Below are positions 30,896 to 39,182 of a DNA stretch of 39,314 bases, piece after piece. A model generated the notes under the pieces. It ran no database searches. It was not told the origin of the DNA and was given only the letters and a program-made list of their open reading frames with translations. Both the position numbers and the translations under genes were made by a program. This stretch comes from an uncultured Rhodospirillales bacterium (GTDB lineage: Bacteria; Pseudomonadota; Alphaproteobacteria; Azospirillales; Azospirillaceae): contig CAIOBP010000252.1 of assembly GCA_903856295.1 (NCBI GenBank), forward strand, positions 1 through 39,314, given 5' to 3'. Positions within the stretch are counted from its first letter, which is position 1; each line of letters starts with the position of its first letter.

Positions 30896-31546
30896 CTACC
30901 GGTTTTGCAGGGCGATGCGGACGGCCTGGGCACGGTTGGCGGCGCCGATGCGGCGGTACAGGCTGCGCAGGTTGGCCTTGATCGTGACCTCCTGGAGGCC
31001 GATGCGGCGGCCGATTTCCTTGTTGGTCAGTCCCTCGACCACCAGGGCGAGAATCTCGCGGTCACGGGGCGAGAGGCCGTCGAGCGGCAAGGCGGCGCGG
31101 CCGTTGGCCTCGCGACCGCCGGTGTCGGAGTCGGCGCTGTAATCATCCTCGGCGATGGCGCTGGAGGGCAGATAGGTTTCCCCCGAGAGCACGAGCCTGA
31201 GGGCGTTGACCATCGCCGCGCCGCTCACGGTTTTGGAAATGAAGCCGGAGGCCCCGGCCTGAACCGCGCTCAGCACGGTCTCCCGCCGGGAATCGCCGGA
31301 GAGAATCACCAGCGGCACGTCGGGATGCTCGCCATGGAGGGCCTCGACACCGCGCATGCCGTTCATCCCCGGCATCGAAAGGTCGAGCAAAATCAGGCGC
31401 AAATCCTGGGCTGAGGTTGCGGCGCCCTGGGTTTCGCTGAAATTGGCGGCTTCAAGAATGGCAACGTCGTCCCCCAATTCTCGCAGGAACGGTTTCAACC
31501 CCTCACGAAGCAGCTTGTGATCGTCGGCAACTAGTATTTCCAGCAT
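30896..31546 (-). CDS. NarL/FixJ-family response regulator (orphan)
   Basis: This 216-residue protein has an N-terminal receiver domain (MLEILVADDHKLLREGLKPF) with acidic pocket Asp8/Asp9, phosphoacceptor Asp55 in LILLDLSMPGMNG and the conserved lysine in GFISKTVSG. The C-terminal LuxR-type helix-turn-helix reads LSPRDREILALVVEGLTNKE, GRRIGLQEVTIKANLRSLYR. Family members are transcription factors switched by a histidine kinase; none is encoded nearby. The recognition helix has Asn where His is common (TIKANL instead of TVKxHV). The ATG at 31546 fits the family start, although the GGAGG is about 17 bases upstream, so the ribosome site is poor. An acidic, unstructured linker (SAIAEDDYSADSDTGGREAN) joins the domains. 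Its target is unknown. Confidence 0.93.
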   Translation of the reverse strand: MLEILVADDHKLLREGLKPFLRELGDDVAILEAANFSETQGAATSAQDLRLILLDLSMPGMNGMRGVEALHGEHPDVPLVILSGDSRRETVLSAVQAGASGFISKTVSGAAMVNALRLVLSGETYLPSSAIAEDDYSADSDTGGREANGRAALPLDGLSPRDREILALVVEGLTNKEIGRRIGLQEVTIKANLRSLYRRIGAANRAQAVRIALQNR

Positions 31547-31720
31547 GTGTTTATTCTGAGTCCTCCCAAGCCATCCTGACGAGGGGATCGCGCCTGGATA
31601 GTAACCCGCCAGATTCTTCCTATCCGCGAGTATATCACCATCCCCGATTATCCTGCCAGCGATATCGCTACCGGTCCCGGTTCGTGATGTCCGGGTATTC
31701 CCAGTTTGTCCCCAGTTCGA

Positions 31721-31749
31721 TTGACAGGGCGGGGGGCAAATCCTATGGT
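31721..31749 (+). promoter_or_regulatory. Sigma-70-like promoter for etfB-etfA-hbd
   Basis: TTGACA (31721-31726) and TATGGT (31744-31749) are separated by 17 bases, ending 31 bases before the etfB start codon. The -35 is a perfect consensus and the spacing optimal. This would give a short leader of about 25 bases. The stretch upstream (31560-31720) has mixed composition and shows no gene. Confidence 0.7.
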
Positions 31750-31780
31750 GCCTCGGGTTCCGCCGGCCAAAGGGTGACCG

Positions 31781-32530
31781 ATGAAAGTCCTTGTTCCCGT
31801 CAAGCGTGTCGTCGACTACAACGTCAAAATCCGCGTCAAGCCGGATGGTTCGGGCGTCGAGACCGCCAACGTCAAGATGTCGATGAATCCCTTCGACGAG
31901 ATCGCCGTCGAGCAGGCGGTGCGCCTCAAGGAGGCCGGCACCGTCACCGAGGTGATCGTGGTCAGCCTGGGCATTCAGGCGGCGCAGGAAACCATCCGCA
32001 CCGCGCTGGCCATGGGTGCCGACCGGGGGATTCACGTGGTCACCGATCTTGAGCTGCAGCCGCTGGCGGTGGCCAAGGCGCTGAAGAAGATCGTCGAAAC
32101 CGAAAAGCCCGACCTGGTGATTCTGGGTAAGCAGGCCATCGACGACGACTGCAACCAGACCGGCCAGATGCTGGCGGCGCTGCTGGGCTGGGCCCAGGGG
32201 ACCTTCGCCTCGAAACTGGAGATCGCCGGCGGCCACGCCACCGTCACCCGCGAGGTCGATGGTGGTTTGGAGACGCTGCGGCTGACCATGCCGGCGGTGA
32301 TCACCGTCGATCTGCGCATGAACGAGCCGCGCTACGCCTCGCTGCCCAACATCATGAAGGCCAAGAAGAAGCCGATCGCGGCGATGTCGCCGGCGGATCT
32401 CGGCGTCGATCTGGCGCCGCGCCTCAAGACGCTGAAGGTGGCCGAGCCGCCCAAGCGCCAGGGCGGGGTCAAGGTCGCCTCGGTCGAGGCGTTGGTCGAG
32501 AAACTCAAGAACGAAGCGCGGGTGATCTGA
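31781..32530 (+). CDS. etfB: Electron transfer flavoprotein subunit beta
   Basis: This 249-residue protein begins [20 protein letters not shown], the classic EtfB start. It continues with [53 protein letters not shown] and the signature [16 protein letters not shown]. The beta subunit binds AMP and, with EtfA, forms the heterodimer that takes electrons from acyl-CoA dehydrogenases and passes them to ETF-quinone oxidoreductase. AAGGGTG upstream is the ribosome site. The etfA gene follows after one base. Confidence 0.98.
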   Translation: MKVLVPVKRVVDYNVKIRVKPDGSGVETANVKMSMNPFDEIAVEQAVRLKEAGTVTEVIVVSLGIQAAQETIRTALAMGADRGIHVVTDLELQPLAVAKALKKIVETEKPDLVILGKQAIDDDCNQTGQMLAALLGWAQGTFASKLEIAGGHATVTREVDGGLETLRLTMPAVITVDLRMNEPRYASLPNIMKAKKKPIAAMSPADLGVDLAPRLKTLKVAEPPKRQGGVKVASVEALVEKLKNEARVI

Positions 32531-32531
32531 C

Positions 32532-33467
32532 ATGGCCATCCTGGTTATCGCCGAACATGACAACGCCGCGCTCAAGTCGGCGACTCTGACCACCCTCGGC
32601 GCCGCCGCCAAGCTGGGCGGGGACGTGCATCTGCTGGTTGCCGGCTCCGGCTGCGCCGCCGTCGCCGAGGCCGCCGCCAAGGTGGCCGGCGTGGCCAAGG
32701 TGCTGCTGGCCGACGCGGCGGACTACGCCAACGGTCTCGCCGAAAATCTGGCGCCGCTGCTGGTCGGGCTGGCCCGGGGCGGGTACAGCCATCTGCTCTT
32801 TCCCGCGACCTCGGCCGGCAAGACGCTGGCGCCGCGGGTCGCCGCCTTGCTCGATGTCGCCCAGATTTCCGAGGTGATCGCCATCGACGGTCCCGACACC
32901 TTCCAGCGGCCGATCTACGCCGGCAACGCCATCGCCACCGTGCAGTCGGCCGACGCCATCAAGGTGCTGACCGTGCGCGGCACCGCCTTTCCGGCGGTCG
33001 CGGCCACCGGCGGCGGCGCCACGGTCGAAGCGCTGGCTTCGGCGGGGGATGCCGGCCTGTCGGTGTTCGTTGGGCAGGAGCTGTCGAAGTCCGAGCGTCC
33101 GGAGCTGACCTCGGCCCGGGTCGTGGTGTCGGGCGGGCGCGGCGTCGGGTCGGCCGAGAACTTCAAGGTGCTGGAGGCGCTGGCCGACAAACTCAACGCC
33201 GCCATCGGCGCCTCGCGCGCGGCGGTCGATGCCGGCTACATCGCCAACGACGCCCAGGTCGGGCAGACCGGCAAGGTGGTGGCGCCGGAGTTGTACATCG
33301 CGGTCGGCATCTCGGGGGCGATTCAGCATCTCGCCGGCATGAAGGACTCGAAAGTGATCGTGGCCATCAACAAGGACGAGGAGGCGCCGATCTTCCAGGT
33401 CGCCGACTACGGTCTGGTCGCCGATCTCTTCAAGGCGGTGCCGGAGCTGACCCAGTTGCTGGGATAA
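32532..33467 (+). CDS. etfA: Electron transfer flavoprotein subunit alpha
   Basis: This 311-residue FAD-binding subunit starts [20 protein letters not shown]. The C-terminal FAD domain is unmistakable: [60 protein letters not shown] and [18 protein letters not shown]. It partners EtfB and holds the flavin that cycles between acyl-CoA dehydrogenases and the quinone pool. The gene is one base downstream of etfB, and the hydroxyacyl-CoA dehydrogenase gene follows 27 bases later. Confidence 0.98.
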   Translation: MAILVIAEHDNAALKSATLTTLGAAAKLGGDVHLLVAGSGCAAVAEAAAKVAGVAKVLLADAADYANGLAENLAPLLVGLARGGYSHLLFPATSAGKTLAPRVAALLDVAQISEVIAIDGPDTFQRPIYAGNAIATVQSADAIKVLTVRGTAFPAVAATGGGATVEALASAGDAGLSVFVGQELSKSERPELTSARVVVSGGRGVGSAENFKVLEALADKLNAAIGASRAAVDAGYIANDAQVGQTGKVVAPELYIAVGISGAIQHLAGMKDSKVIVAINKDEEAPIFQVADYGLVADLFKAVPELTQLLG

Positions 33468-33494
33468 GCCGGTTCGAAAAGCAGAGGTTGTGCC

Positions 33495-34367
33495 ATGATT
33501 GAGAAGATCGGCGTTATCGGCGTCGGCCAGATGGGGACGGGAATCGCCCAGGTCTGCGCCGTCGCGGGCTATCAGGTGCGGTTGCTGGACATTTCCGCAA
33601 CCACCCTGGCCAAAGCCGCCGCCAAGATCGCGGCCAACCTCGAACGCCAGGTGAGCAAGGGCAAGCTCAAGCCCGAGGAGCGCGACGCCGCCTGCGCCCG
33701 CATCGTCACCGGCACCGACTACGATGTCTTCGGCGATTGCGATCTCGTGGTCGAGGCGGCCACCGAGAACGAACCGGTCAAGCGCGAAATTCTCAAGAAG
33801 CTGTGCGTGCATCTCAAGCCGACGGCGTTGATCGGCACCAACACCTCGTCGATTTCCATCACTCGGCTGGCCGCCGTCACCGACCGGCCGCAGAAGTTCG
33901 TCGGCCTGCACTTCATGAATCCGGTGCCGGTGATGCAGTTGGTGGAGATCATCCGCGGCATCGCCACCGACGAGGACACCTTCGCTCAGGCCAAGGATGT
34001 GGTGGCCAAGCTGGGCAAGACCGCCGCCAGTGCCGAGGATTTCCCCGCCTTCATCGTCAATCGCATCCTGCTGCCGATGATCAACGAGGCGATCTATACC
34101 CTCTATGAGGGGGTGGGGACGGTCGGGTCGATCGATCTGGCGCTGAAGCTCGGCGCCCATCACCCCATGGGGCCGATGCAACTGGCCGATTTCATCGGTC
34201 TCGACACCGTGCTCTCGGTGATGCAGGTGCTCTACGAGGGGCTGGCCGACAGCAAGTATCGCCCGTGCCCGCTGTTGGTCAAATATGTCGAAGCCGGCTG
34301 GCTCGGCTGCAAGACCGGCAAGGGGTTTTACGACTATTCGCAGGACCCGCCGGTGCCGACGCGGTAG
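33495..34367 (+). CDS. 3-hydroxybutyryl-CoA/3-hydroxyacyl-CoA dehydrogenase
   Basis: This 290-residue protein has an N-terminal NAD-binding motif GVGQMG (residues 9-14). Catalytic His139 is in [19 protein letters not shown], with the conserved NTSSISIT segment just before it. The C-terminal helical domain ([40 protein letters not shown]) is complete. Length equals the single-domain bacterial enzymes of butyrate and acetoacetyl-CoA metabolism (Hbd/PaaH/MmgB type), so it oxidises or reduces short-chain 3-hydroxyacyl-CoA. The etfB-etfA-hbd run implies a link to beta-oxidation or butyryl-CoA metabolism, possibly also polyhydroxyalkanoate precursors. The ATG at 33495 opens the family's usual start. 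The hairpin repeat follows the stop. Confidence 0.95.
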   Translation: MIEKIGVIGVGQMGTGIAQVCAVAGYQVRLLDISATTLAKAAAKIAANLERQVSKGKLKPEERDAACARIVTGTDYDVFGDCDLVVEAATENEPVKREILKKLCVHLKPTALIGTNTSSISITRLAAVTDRPQKFVGLHFMNPVPVMQLVEIIRGIATDEDTFAQAKDVVAKLGKTAASAEDFPAFIVNRILLPMINEAIYTLYEGVGTVGSIDLALKLGAHHPMGPMQLADFIGLDTVLSVMQVLYEGLADSKYRPCPLLVKYVEAGWLGCKTGKGFYDYSQDPPVPTR

Positions 34368-34437
34368 GGGGGGAAGGGGCTCAAGGTCAGGGCGCTGCCC
34401 TGGCCTGCCAAAGGCCGGGGGCCTTTGGAAACCGGCT
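34368..34437 (+). repeat. Hairpin repeat between convergent hbd and glycosyltransferase-like genes (copy 4)
   Basis: CAGGGC/GCCCTG near 34389-34402 is followed by CCAAAGGCC (34408-34416) and GGCCTTTGG (34420-34428), then GAAACCGG. Order and orientation match copies at 10310-10366 and 29014-29070. It is placed right after the hbd stop and can also end the converging minus-strand gene. Confidence 0.75.
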
Positions 34438-35328
34438 TTATAGGGGGGTGAAGGTTTTGCCCCAGGTGGCCCGTTCGATGGCGCGGCGGGAGAAGGGCGC
34501 GGCCTGATCGTAGGCGCGGGTCCGGTTGTCGGAAACCAGCAGGTTCGAGTGGTCGGGGACGCAGTAGGTCCGGCTGTCGGGCCACTGGTCCCGGCCGTAG
34601 CTTTGGCCGTCGGCGCCGGCAACCAATGTCCGCAGGCCCTGGGCGGCCAGAAAGCGGCTGAACCCGGTGTGGCCGCATTCGAGGCTCAGGGCGTCGCGTT
34701 TGTCGGTCGGAATTGGCCGCTGGCCGGTGAAGGCGGTGAACAGAGCGCGCCGGACCAGAAAGCCATTCGACCGCAAATGCGGGTTGGGGAAGCCGGGAAA
34801 CCAGGATCGGCCCTGAAGGGACTGCTTGGGATAGCGCAGCAGATAAAGCCGCAGCCCGGCGGTCAGCCCCTTGAGCGCCCCCTTGTGTCGCCAGTAATCG
34901 GCGATGGTCGGCGCCAGAAAGCGAAAAACCGGGATGTTGGTGCCCCAGGAACCGGTGGCGCCCACCGCTCCGACATCCTGCGCTTCGGCGGCCCGGTGCA
35001 GATGCGCCAGCCAGCCATCGGCGCAAATCCGGCTGTGGCTGTTGAGGCAGCACAGCCAGGACTGATCCAACAGGCCGGCGGCACGCGTGTAGGCGCCCCA
35101 ATCCAGCCCGTCGTCTGGGAGCCCGATCACCCGCGCCGCCGCGTCGCGCGCCCGGTGCTCGACGGTCTCACGGCCCGCAATCCCGTCCCAGCCCTTGAGA
35201 ATCACCACCAGCTGGTGGGGGTGCTCCGCCGGATGGTCCTGATAAGACTGAAAAAACGCCTCGGCGGCTTCCAGGCCGGCCCCTGTGCCGCGCGCGAGAT
35301 ACACAACCGCCGTGTCGTTCTCCGTCAC
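34438..35328 (-). CDS. Glycosyltransferase-like protein of unknown specificity
   Basis: The 296-residue protein has no membrane segment or signal peptide. The pattern is that of a GT-A-like fold: an N-terminal beta-strand/helix region (LVVILKGWDGIAGRE), DDGLDWGAYTRAAG where a substrate is often bound, then WLCCLNSHSRICADGWLAHL and VGAVGATGSWGTN, and later PNPHLRSNGFLVRRALF. Similar sequences are annotated as glycosyltransferase-like in Rhodospirillales, but I cannot assign a sugar or product. The start GTG at 35328 has GGAG 8 bases upstream; a GTG seven codons earlier is less well supported. It sits downstream of glpX on the same strand but beyond a strong hairpin, so it may be transcribed separately. 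Confidence 0.6.
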   Translation of the reverse strand: MTENDTAVVYLARGTGAGLEAAEAFFQSYQDHPAEHPHQLVVILKGWDGIAGRETVEHRARDAAARVIGLPDDGLDWGAYTRAAGLLDQSWLCCLNSHSRICADGWLAHLHRAAEAQDVGAVGATGSWGTNIPVFRFLAPTIADYWRHKGALKGLTAGLRLYLLRYPKQSLQGRSWFPGFPNPHLRSNGFLVRRALFTAFTGQRPIPTDKRDALSLECGHTGFSRFLAAQGLRTLVAGADGQSYGRDQWPDSRTYCVPDHSNLLVSDNRTRAYDQAAPFSRRAIERATWGKTFTPL

Positions 35329-35361
35329 CCCGAGCACTCCAAGAAACACCGGTACCGGGGT

Positions 35362-35380
35362 CCGGGGCCGCCGGCCCCGG
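35362..35380 (-). terminator. GC-rich hairpin after glpX
   Basis: CCGGGGCC (35362-35369) and GGCCCCGG (35373-35380) form a perfect 8-base stem with a 3-base loop. It lies 47 bases past the glpX stop and just upstream of the glycosyltransferase-like gene. It resembles the first hairpin of the long repeat at 10254-10266. There is no T run. Confidence 0.5.
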
Positions 35381-35427
35381 CGGCGATCAGGGGCCGCAGC
35401 TCCTGACCGCCGAAGGTTCCCGCCGTC

Positions 35428-36408
35428 TTACGCCGCCGGGTTGGTCTTGACCGTGAAGTTATGGTGCGCCTCGATATAGCGCACGGTGCCGGTCTGGGAG
35501 CGCATCACCACCGAGTGGGTGTAGGCGCCGCCGGCGAAGCGGCGGACACCGCGCAGGAAGCTGCCGGTGGTGACGCCGGTGGCCGCGAACATGACATTGC
35601 CGTGGGCGAGATCGTGAATCTCGTACTTGCGGTTCAGGTCCTTGACCCCCCACTTGGCGGCCCGGGCCTTTTCGTCGTCGTTGCGGAACAGCAGCCGGCC
35701 CTGCATCTGGCCGCCGATGCACTGCAACGCCGCCGCCGCCAGCACGCCCTCGGGGGCGCCGCCGGAGCCGACATACATGTCGACGCCGCTATCGGGCTGG
35801 GAGGTGGCGATGACGCCGCTGACGTCGCCATCGGTGATCAGCTGAATGCGGGCGCCGGTCTCGCGCACCTTGGCGATCAGTTCACGGTGACGGTCGCGGT
35901 CGAGGATGCACACCAGCAGGTCGGAGACCTCGCAGCGCTTGGCCTTGGCCAGACTGCGCAGATTGGTCATCGGGCTCTCGTCGATGTCGACCACGCCCGC
36001 CGGCAGGCCGCCGCCGACCGCCAGCTTGTCCATGTAGACGTCGGGGGCGTTGAGGAAGCCGCCCTGATCGGCGAACGCGATCACCGCCAGCGCGTTGGGG
36101 CCGCCCTTGGCGGTGATGGTGGTGCCTTCCAGCGGGTCGAGCGCGATGTCGACCCGAGGACCCTTGCCGAGACCGACCTTCTCGCCGATGTAGAGCATCG
36201 GCGCCTCGTCGCGCTCGCCCTCGCCAATCACCACCGTGCCGTCGATATAAAGGCTGTTGAGGGCGGTGCGCATGGCGTCGACCGCGGCCTGATCGGCGGC
36301 CTTCTCGTCGCCCCGGCCCATAAGCAGCGAGGCCCGCAGCGCCGCGGCCTCGGTGACGCGAACCGCTTCAAGCGCCAGATTGCGGTCCATCCTCATATCT
36401 CCAGACAT
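35428..36408 (-). CDS. glpX: Fructose-1,6-bisphosphatase class II
   Basis: This 326-residue protein is the GlpX type, which dephosphorylates fructose-1,6-bisphosphate in gluconeogenesis (and, in some photosynthetic bacteria, also sedoheptulose bisphosphate in the Calvin cycle). Metal-binding segments IGEGERDEAPMLYIGE (residues 61-76) and ALDPLEGTT (Asp91, Glu94) are intact, as are LITDGDVSG and GSGGAPEGVLAAAALQCIGG. The ATG at 36408 (MSGDMRMDRN) has GGGAG upstream; a second ATG at 36390 with GGAG about 8-10 bases upstream is possible. It follows hom by 37 bases on the same strand, forming the run alaC-hom-glpX, which is common in Rhodospirillales, where recJ often comes next; recJ is not here. 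Confidence 0.97.
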   Translation of the reverse strand: MSGDMRMDRNLALEAVRVTEAAALRASLLMGRGDEKAADQAAVDAMRTALNSLYIDGTVVIGEGERDEAPMLYIGEKVGLGKGPRVDIALDPLEGTTITAKGGPNALAVIAFADQGGFLNAPDVYMDKLAVGGGLPAGVVDIDESPMTNLRSLAKAKRCEVSDLLVCILDRDRHRELIAKVRETGARIQLITDGDVSGVIATSQPDSGVDMYVGSGGAPEGVLAAAALQCIGGQMQGRLLFRNDDEKARAAKWGVKDLNRKYEIHDLAHGNVMFAATGVTTGSFLRGVRRFAGGAYTHSVVMRSQTGTVRYIEAHHNFTVKTNPAA

Positions 36409-36445
36409 CCTTGTCGTCTCCCGGCTGGTCTTGTTTAAGAGGGGG

Positions 36446-37732
36446 TCAGAATTGTTCGATTCGAATCATGCGCGGCGGTTCGAGCAGCGAGTCCTGCTCG
36501 GCGATGAGCGCGAGCGCGCGCTGCATCGACGCCTCCTCGGCATCGTGGGTGGTCAGCACCAGCGGCACCTTTTCGCCCGGCGAGCGCTCGTCCTGGAAGA
36601 CCTTGGCGATCGAGACCCCGGCCTCGCTGAGCGCCTTGGCCACCGCCGCCAGCACGCCGAGCTGATCGCGGACCATCAGGCGCAGATAGTAGGCTCCGGT
36701 GCGCACCGACAGCGGCGCCGGCTCGAGCGGATCGAGCGCCGCCACCGGCACCCCGAACGCCGCCGAGGCGCGCCCGGCCGCGATATCCATGACGTCGGCG
36801 ACCACCGCCGAGGCGGTGGGGGCGGAGCCCGCGCCCCGTCCGACCAGCATCACCTTGTCGACGAAATCGCCGACGATGGTCACGGCGTTGAACACGCCCT
36901 CGACTCCGGCGATCGGCGCGTCCACCGGCACCAGACAGGGGTGAACCCGCTGCTCCAGCACATCCCCGGAGCGCCGGGCGATGCCGAGCAACTTGATGCG
37001 GTAGCCCAGAATCTCGGCGTATTTCATGTCGAGCGCCGAGACATGGCGGATGCCCTCGACATTGGCCGGAGCGAAGCGCACCGGGCAACCGAAAGCCACC
37101 GAGGCCAGAATCGCCACCTTGTGGGCGGCGTCGATGCCGTCGATGTCGAAGGAGGGATCGGCCTCGGCATAGCCCAGGGCCTGGGCGTCGGCGAGCACGG
37201 CGTTGAAATCCAGCCCCTCCTTGCGCATCCGGGTCAGGATGTAGTTGCAGGTGCCGTTGAGGATGCCGTGGACCTCGAGAATGCGGTTGGCCGCCAACCC
37301 CTCGCGCAGGGCCTTGATCACCGGAATGCCGCCGGCCACCGAAGCCTCGAAGCCCAGGAACACGCCCTTGCTCTCGGCCAAAGCCGCCAACTCGGCGCCG
37401 TGATAGGCCAGCATCGCCTTGTTGGCGGTGACCACGTGCTTGCCGGCCCCGAGCGCGGTCTGGCAGACCTTGAGCGCGATGCCGTGGGCGCCGCCGATCA
37501 ACTCGATCACCAAGTCCGCCTCGCACTCGGCGGCCATGGTCACGGCGTCGGGATACCAGCGGAGTCCGGTGAGATCCAGGTCGGGCGGCGCCACCAGCGC
37601 GCTCACCGCCACCAGTTCGACCCGGCGGCCGACTCGCTTTTCGATCAGCCCGGCCTGCTGCTGCAACAGCCGTACCGTGCCGCCGCCGACAATGCCCAGC
37701 CCGGCGACGGCAACCTTGAATGAAGAGGTCAT
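36446..37732 (-). CDS. hom: Homoserine dehydrogenase
   Basis: This 428-residue protein has the NAD(P)-binding motif GLGIVGGGTV at residues 11-20. The catalytic domain includes ILNGTCNYILTRM and ALGYAEADPSFDIDGIDAAHK, the homoserine dehydrogenase signature. A C-terminal ACT domain (residues about 350-425, YYLRLMVRDQLGVLAAVAKA) suggests feedback control, probably by threonine. It reduces aspartate semialdehyde to homoserine for threonine, methionine and isoleucine synthesis. The start ATG at 37732 overlaps the aminotransferase stop codon (ATGA), so the two are translationally coupled. The glpX gene follows 37 bases downstream. Confidence 0.97.
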   Translation of the reverse strand: MTSSFKVAVAGLGIVGGGTVRLLQQQAGLIEKRVGRRVELVAVSALVAPPDLDLTGLRWYPDAVTMAAECEADLVIELIGGAHGIALKVCQTALGAGKHVVTANKAMLAYHGAELAALAESKGVFLGFEASVAGGIPVIKALREGLAANRILEVHGILNGTCNYILTRMRKEGLDFNAVLADAQALGYAEADPSFDIDGIDAAHKVAILASVAFGCPVRFAPANVEGIRHVSALDMKYAEILGYRIKLLGIARRSGDVLEQRVHPCLVPVDAPIAGVEGVFNAVTIVGDFVDKVMLVGRGAGSAPTASAVVADVMDIAAGRASAAFGVPVAALDPLEPAPLSVRTGAYYLRLMVRDQLGVLAAVAKALSEAGVSIAKVFQDERSPGEKVPLVLTTHDAEEASMQRALALIAEQDSLLEPPRMIRIEQF

Positions 37733-38988
37733 GACACTACCTTGCTCCGCGGATCGGAAATCATCTGGGCCCGAGTCGCGGGATCGGCGGCGGCCAGCGT
37801 CGTCGCCGTGCTGCTGGAGAGGAACAGCTTGATGTTGCGGCAGGCCTGACGGATGCGCTGCTGATTCTCGACCAGGGCGAGCCGGACGTGGCCATCGCCA
37901 TATTCACCGAAGCCGATGCCCGGCGACACCGCGACCTTGGCGTACTGGAGCAGCGCCTTGGAGAATTCCAGCGAGCCCATATGGGCGAACTGGGGCGGAA
38001 TCGGCGCCCAGGCGAACATGCTGGCGGGTGGGCTCGGCACCTTCCAACCCGCCGCGGCCAGCCCCTCGATCAGCACGTCGCGGCGCGCCTTGTAGAGCGC
38101 GCGGATTTCGGCGACGCAATCCTGCGGGCCGTTGAGCGCCGCCGCCGCCGCGACCTGGATCGGGGTGAAGGCGCCGTAATCGAGATAGCTCTTGATCCGG
38201 GCCAGAGCCCCGATCAGCTTCTTGTTGCCGACCGCGAAGCCGATGCGCCAGCCCGGCATGTTGTAGGTCTTGCTCATCGAGGTGAACTCGACGGTGACCT
38301 CGCGCGCCTCCGGAATTTCCAGCACCGAGGGCGGCGGCTTGTCTTCGAAATAGATTTCGGAATAGGCGATGTCCGAGAGGATATAGATGCCGTGCTTGCG
38401 GCAGAACTCGACGATCGGCCGGTAGAAGTCGAGATCGACCACCTGGGCCGTCGGATTCGAGGGGTAGTTGAGCACGAGGGCGATCGGCTTGGGCACGCTG
38501 TGCTTCACCGCCCGCTCCAGGGTCTCCATGAACGAGTAGTCCTGGCCGACCGGCATGTGGCGAATCGCGGCGCCGGCCAGGATGAAGCCGAAGGGATGAA
38601 TCGGGTAGCTGGGATTGGGCACCAGAATCACGTCGCCGGGGCTGGTGATCGCCTGGGCGAGGTTGGCCAGCCCTTCCTTCGAGCCGATGGTCACCACCGC
38701 CTCGGACTCGGGATCGATCGCGACGTTGAAGCGGCGCTTGTAGTAGGCCGACAGCGCCTTGCGCAACCCGGGGATGCCGCGCGAGTTGGAGTAGCGGTGA
38801 GTCTTGGGATCCTGCACCGCCTCGATCAGCTTCTCGACGATGTGCGGCGGAGTCGGCTGGTCGGGGTTGCCCATGCCGAGATCGATGATGTCCTCGCCGG
38901 CGGCGCGGGCGCGCGCCTTCATGGCGTTGACTTCCGCGAACACGTAAGGAGGCAGTCGCTTGATGCGGTGGAATTCGAGGTCGCTCAT
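37729..38988 (-). CDS. AlaC-type class I/II aminotransferase (alanine/glutamate-pyruvate)
   Basis: This 419-residue PLP enzyme resembles E. coli AlaC and related alphaproteobacterial aminotransferases upstream of hom. The start MSDLEFHRIKRLPPYVFAEV and the block DIIDLGMGNPDQPTPPHIVE are typical. Active-site residues are Asn178 (NYPSNPT), Asp206 and Tyr209 (LSDIAYSEIYF), the PLP lysine Lys240 (TSMSKTYNMPGW) and Arg248. It probably makes alanine from pyruvate; older annotations sometimes call the group LL-diaminopimelate aminotransferase. The ATG at 38988 has GGAG 6 bases upstream; a longer frame from 39075 adds 29 residues that run into the tandem repeat region. Its stop overlaps the hom start. 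Confidence 0.9.
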   Translation of the reverse strand: MSDLEFHRIKRLPPYVFAEVNAMKARARAAGEDIIDLGMGNPDQPTPPHIVEKLIEAVQDPKTHRYSNSRGIPGLRKALSAYYKRRFNVAIDPESEAVVTIGSKEGLANLAQAITSPGDVILVPNPSYPIHPFGFILAGAAIRHMPVGQDYSFMETLERAVKHSVPKPIALVLNYPSNPTAQVVDLDFYRPIVEFCRKHGIYILSDIAYSEIYFEDKPPPSVLEIPEAREVTVEFTSMSKTYNMPGWRIGFAVGNKKLIGALARIKSYLDYGAFTPIQVAAAAALNGPQDCVAEIRALYKARRDVLIEGLAAAGWKVPSPPASMFAWAPIPPQFAHMGSLEFSKALLQYAKVAVSPGIGFGEYGDGHVRLALVENQQRIRQACRNIKLFLSSSTATTLAAADPATRAQMISDPRSKVVS

Positions 38989-39063
38989 TGGTGCTCCGGA
39001 GCCTGGATAGCCCGTTTCTCTCTCGTCGGGCAATTCGGATCGATACTGTCGGGCGGATACTGC

Positions 39064-39097
39064 GATGCCCGACATGTCTTGATGCCCGACATGTCTT
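39064..39097. repeat. Exact 17-bp tandem duplication upstream of the aminotransferase gene
   Basis: GATGCCCGACATGTCTT occurs twice head-to-tail (39064-39080 and 39081-39097) without mismatch. Each unit contains the palindrome ACATGT, so two regulator half-sites or sites at a 17-bp pitch are possible. It lies 76-109 bases before the aminotransferase start, in the likely promoter region of the alaC-hom-glpX run. Confidence 0.9.
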
Positions 39098-39182
39098 ATG
39101 GCGCTTCGCGGCGAGGGCCGGTCCCGGCGCCTTTCATCTCACATTCTGCGAGTCTCCGAAAGGTGCCGCAGCCGGAAAATGA

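Noticed and set aside
30896-32698. A 600-codon minus-strand frame that would fuse the response regulator to an upstream domain
   Set aside because: The upstream part is antisense to etfB and passes through the intergenic region. The receiver domain has its own start at 31546.
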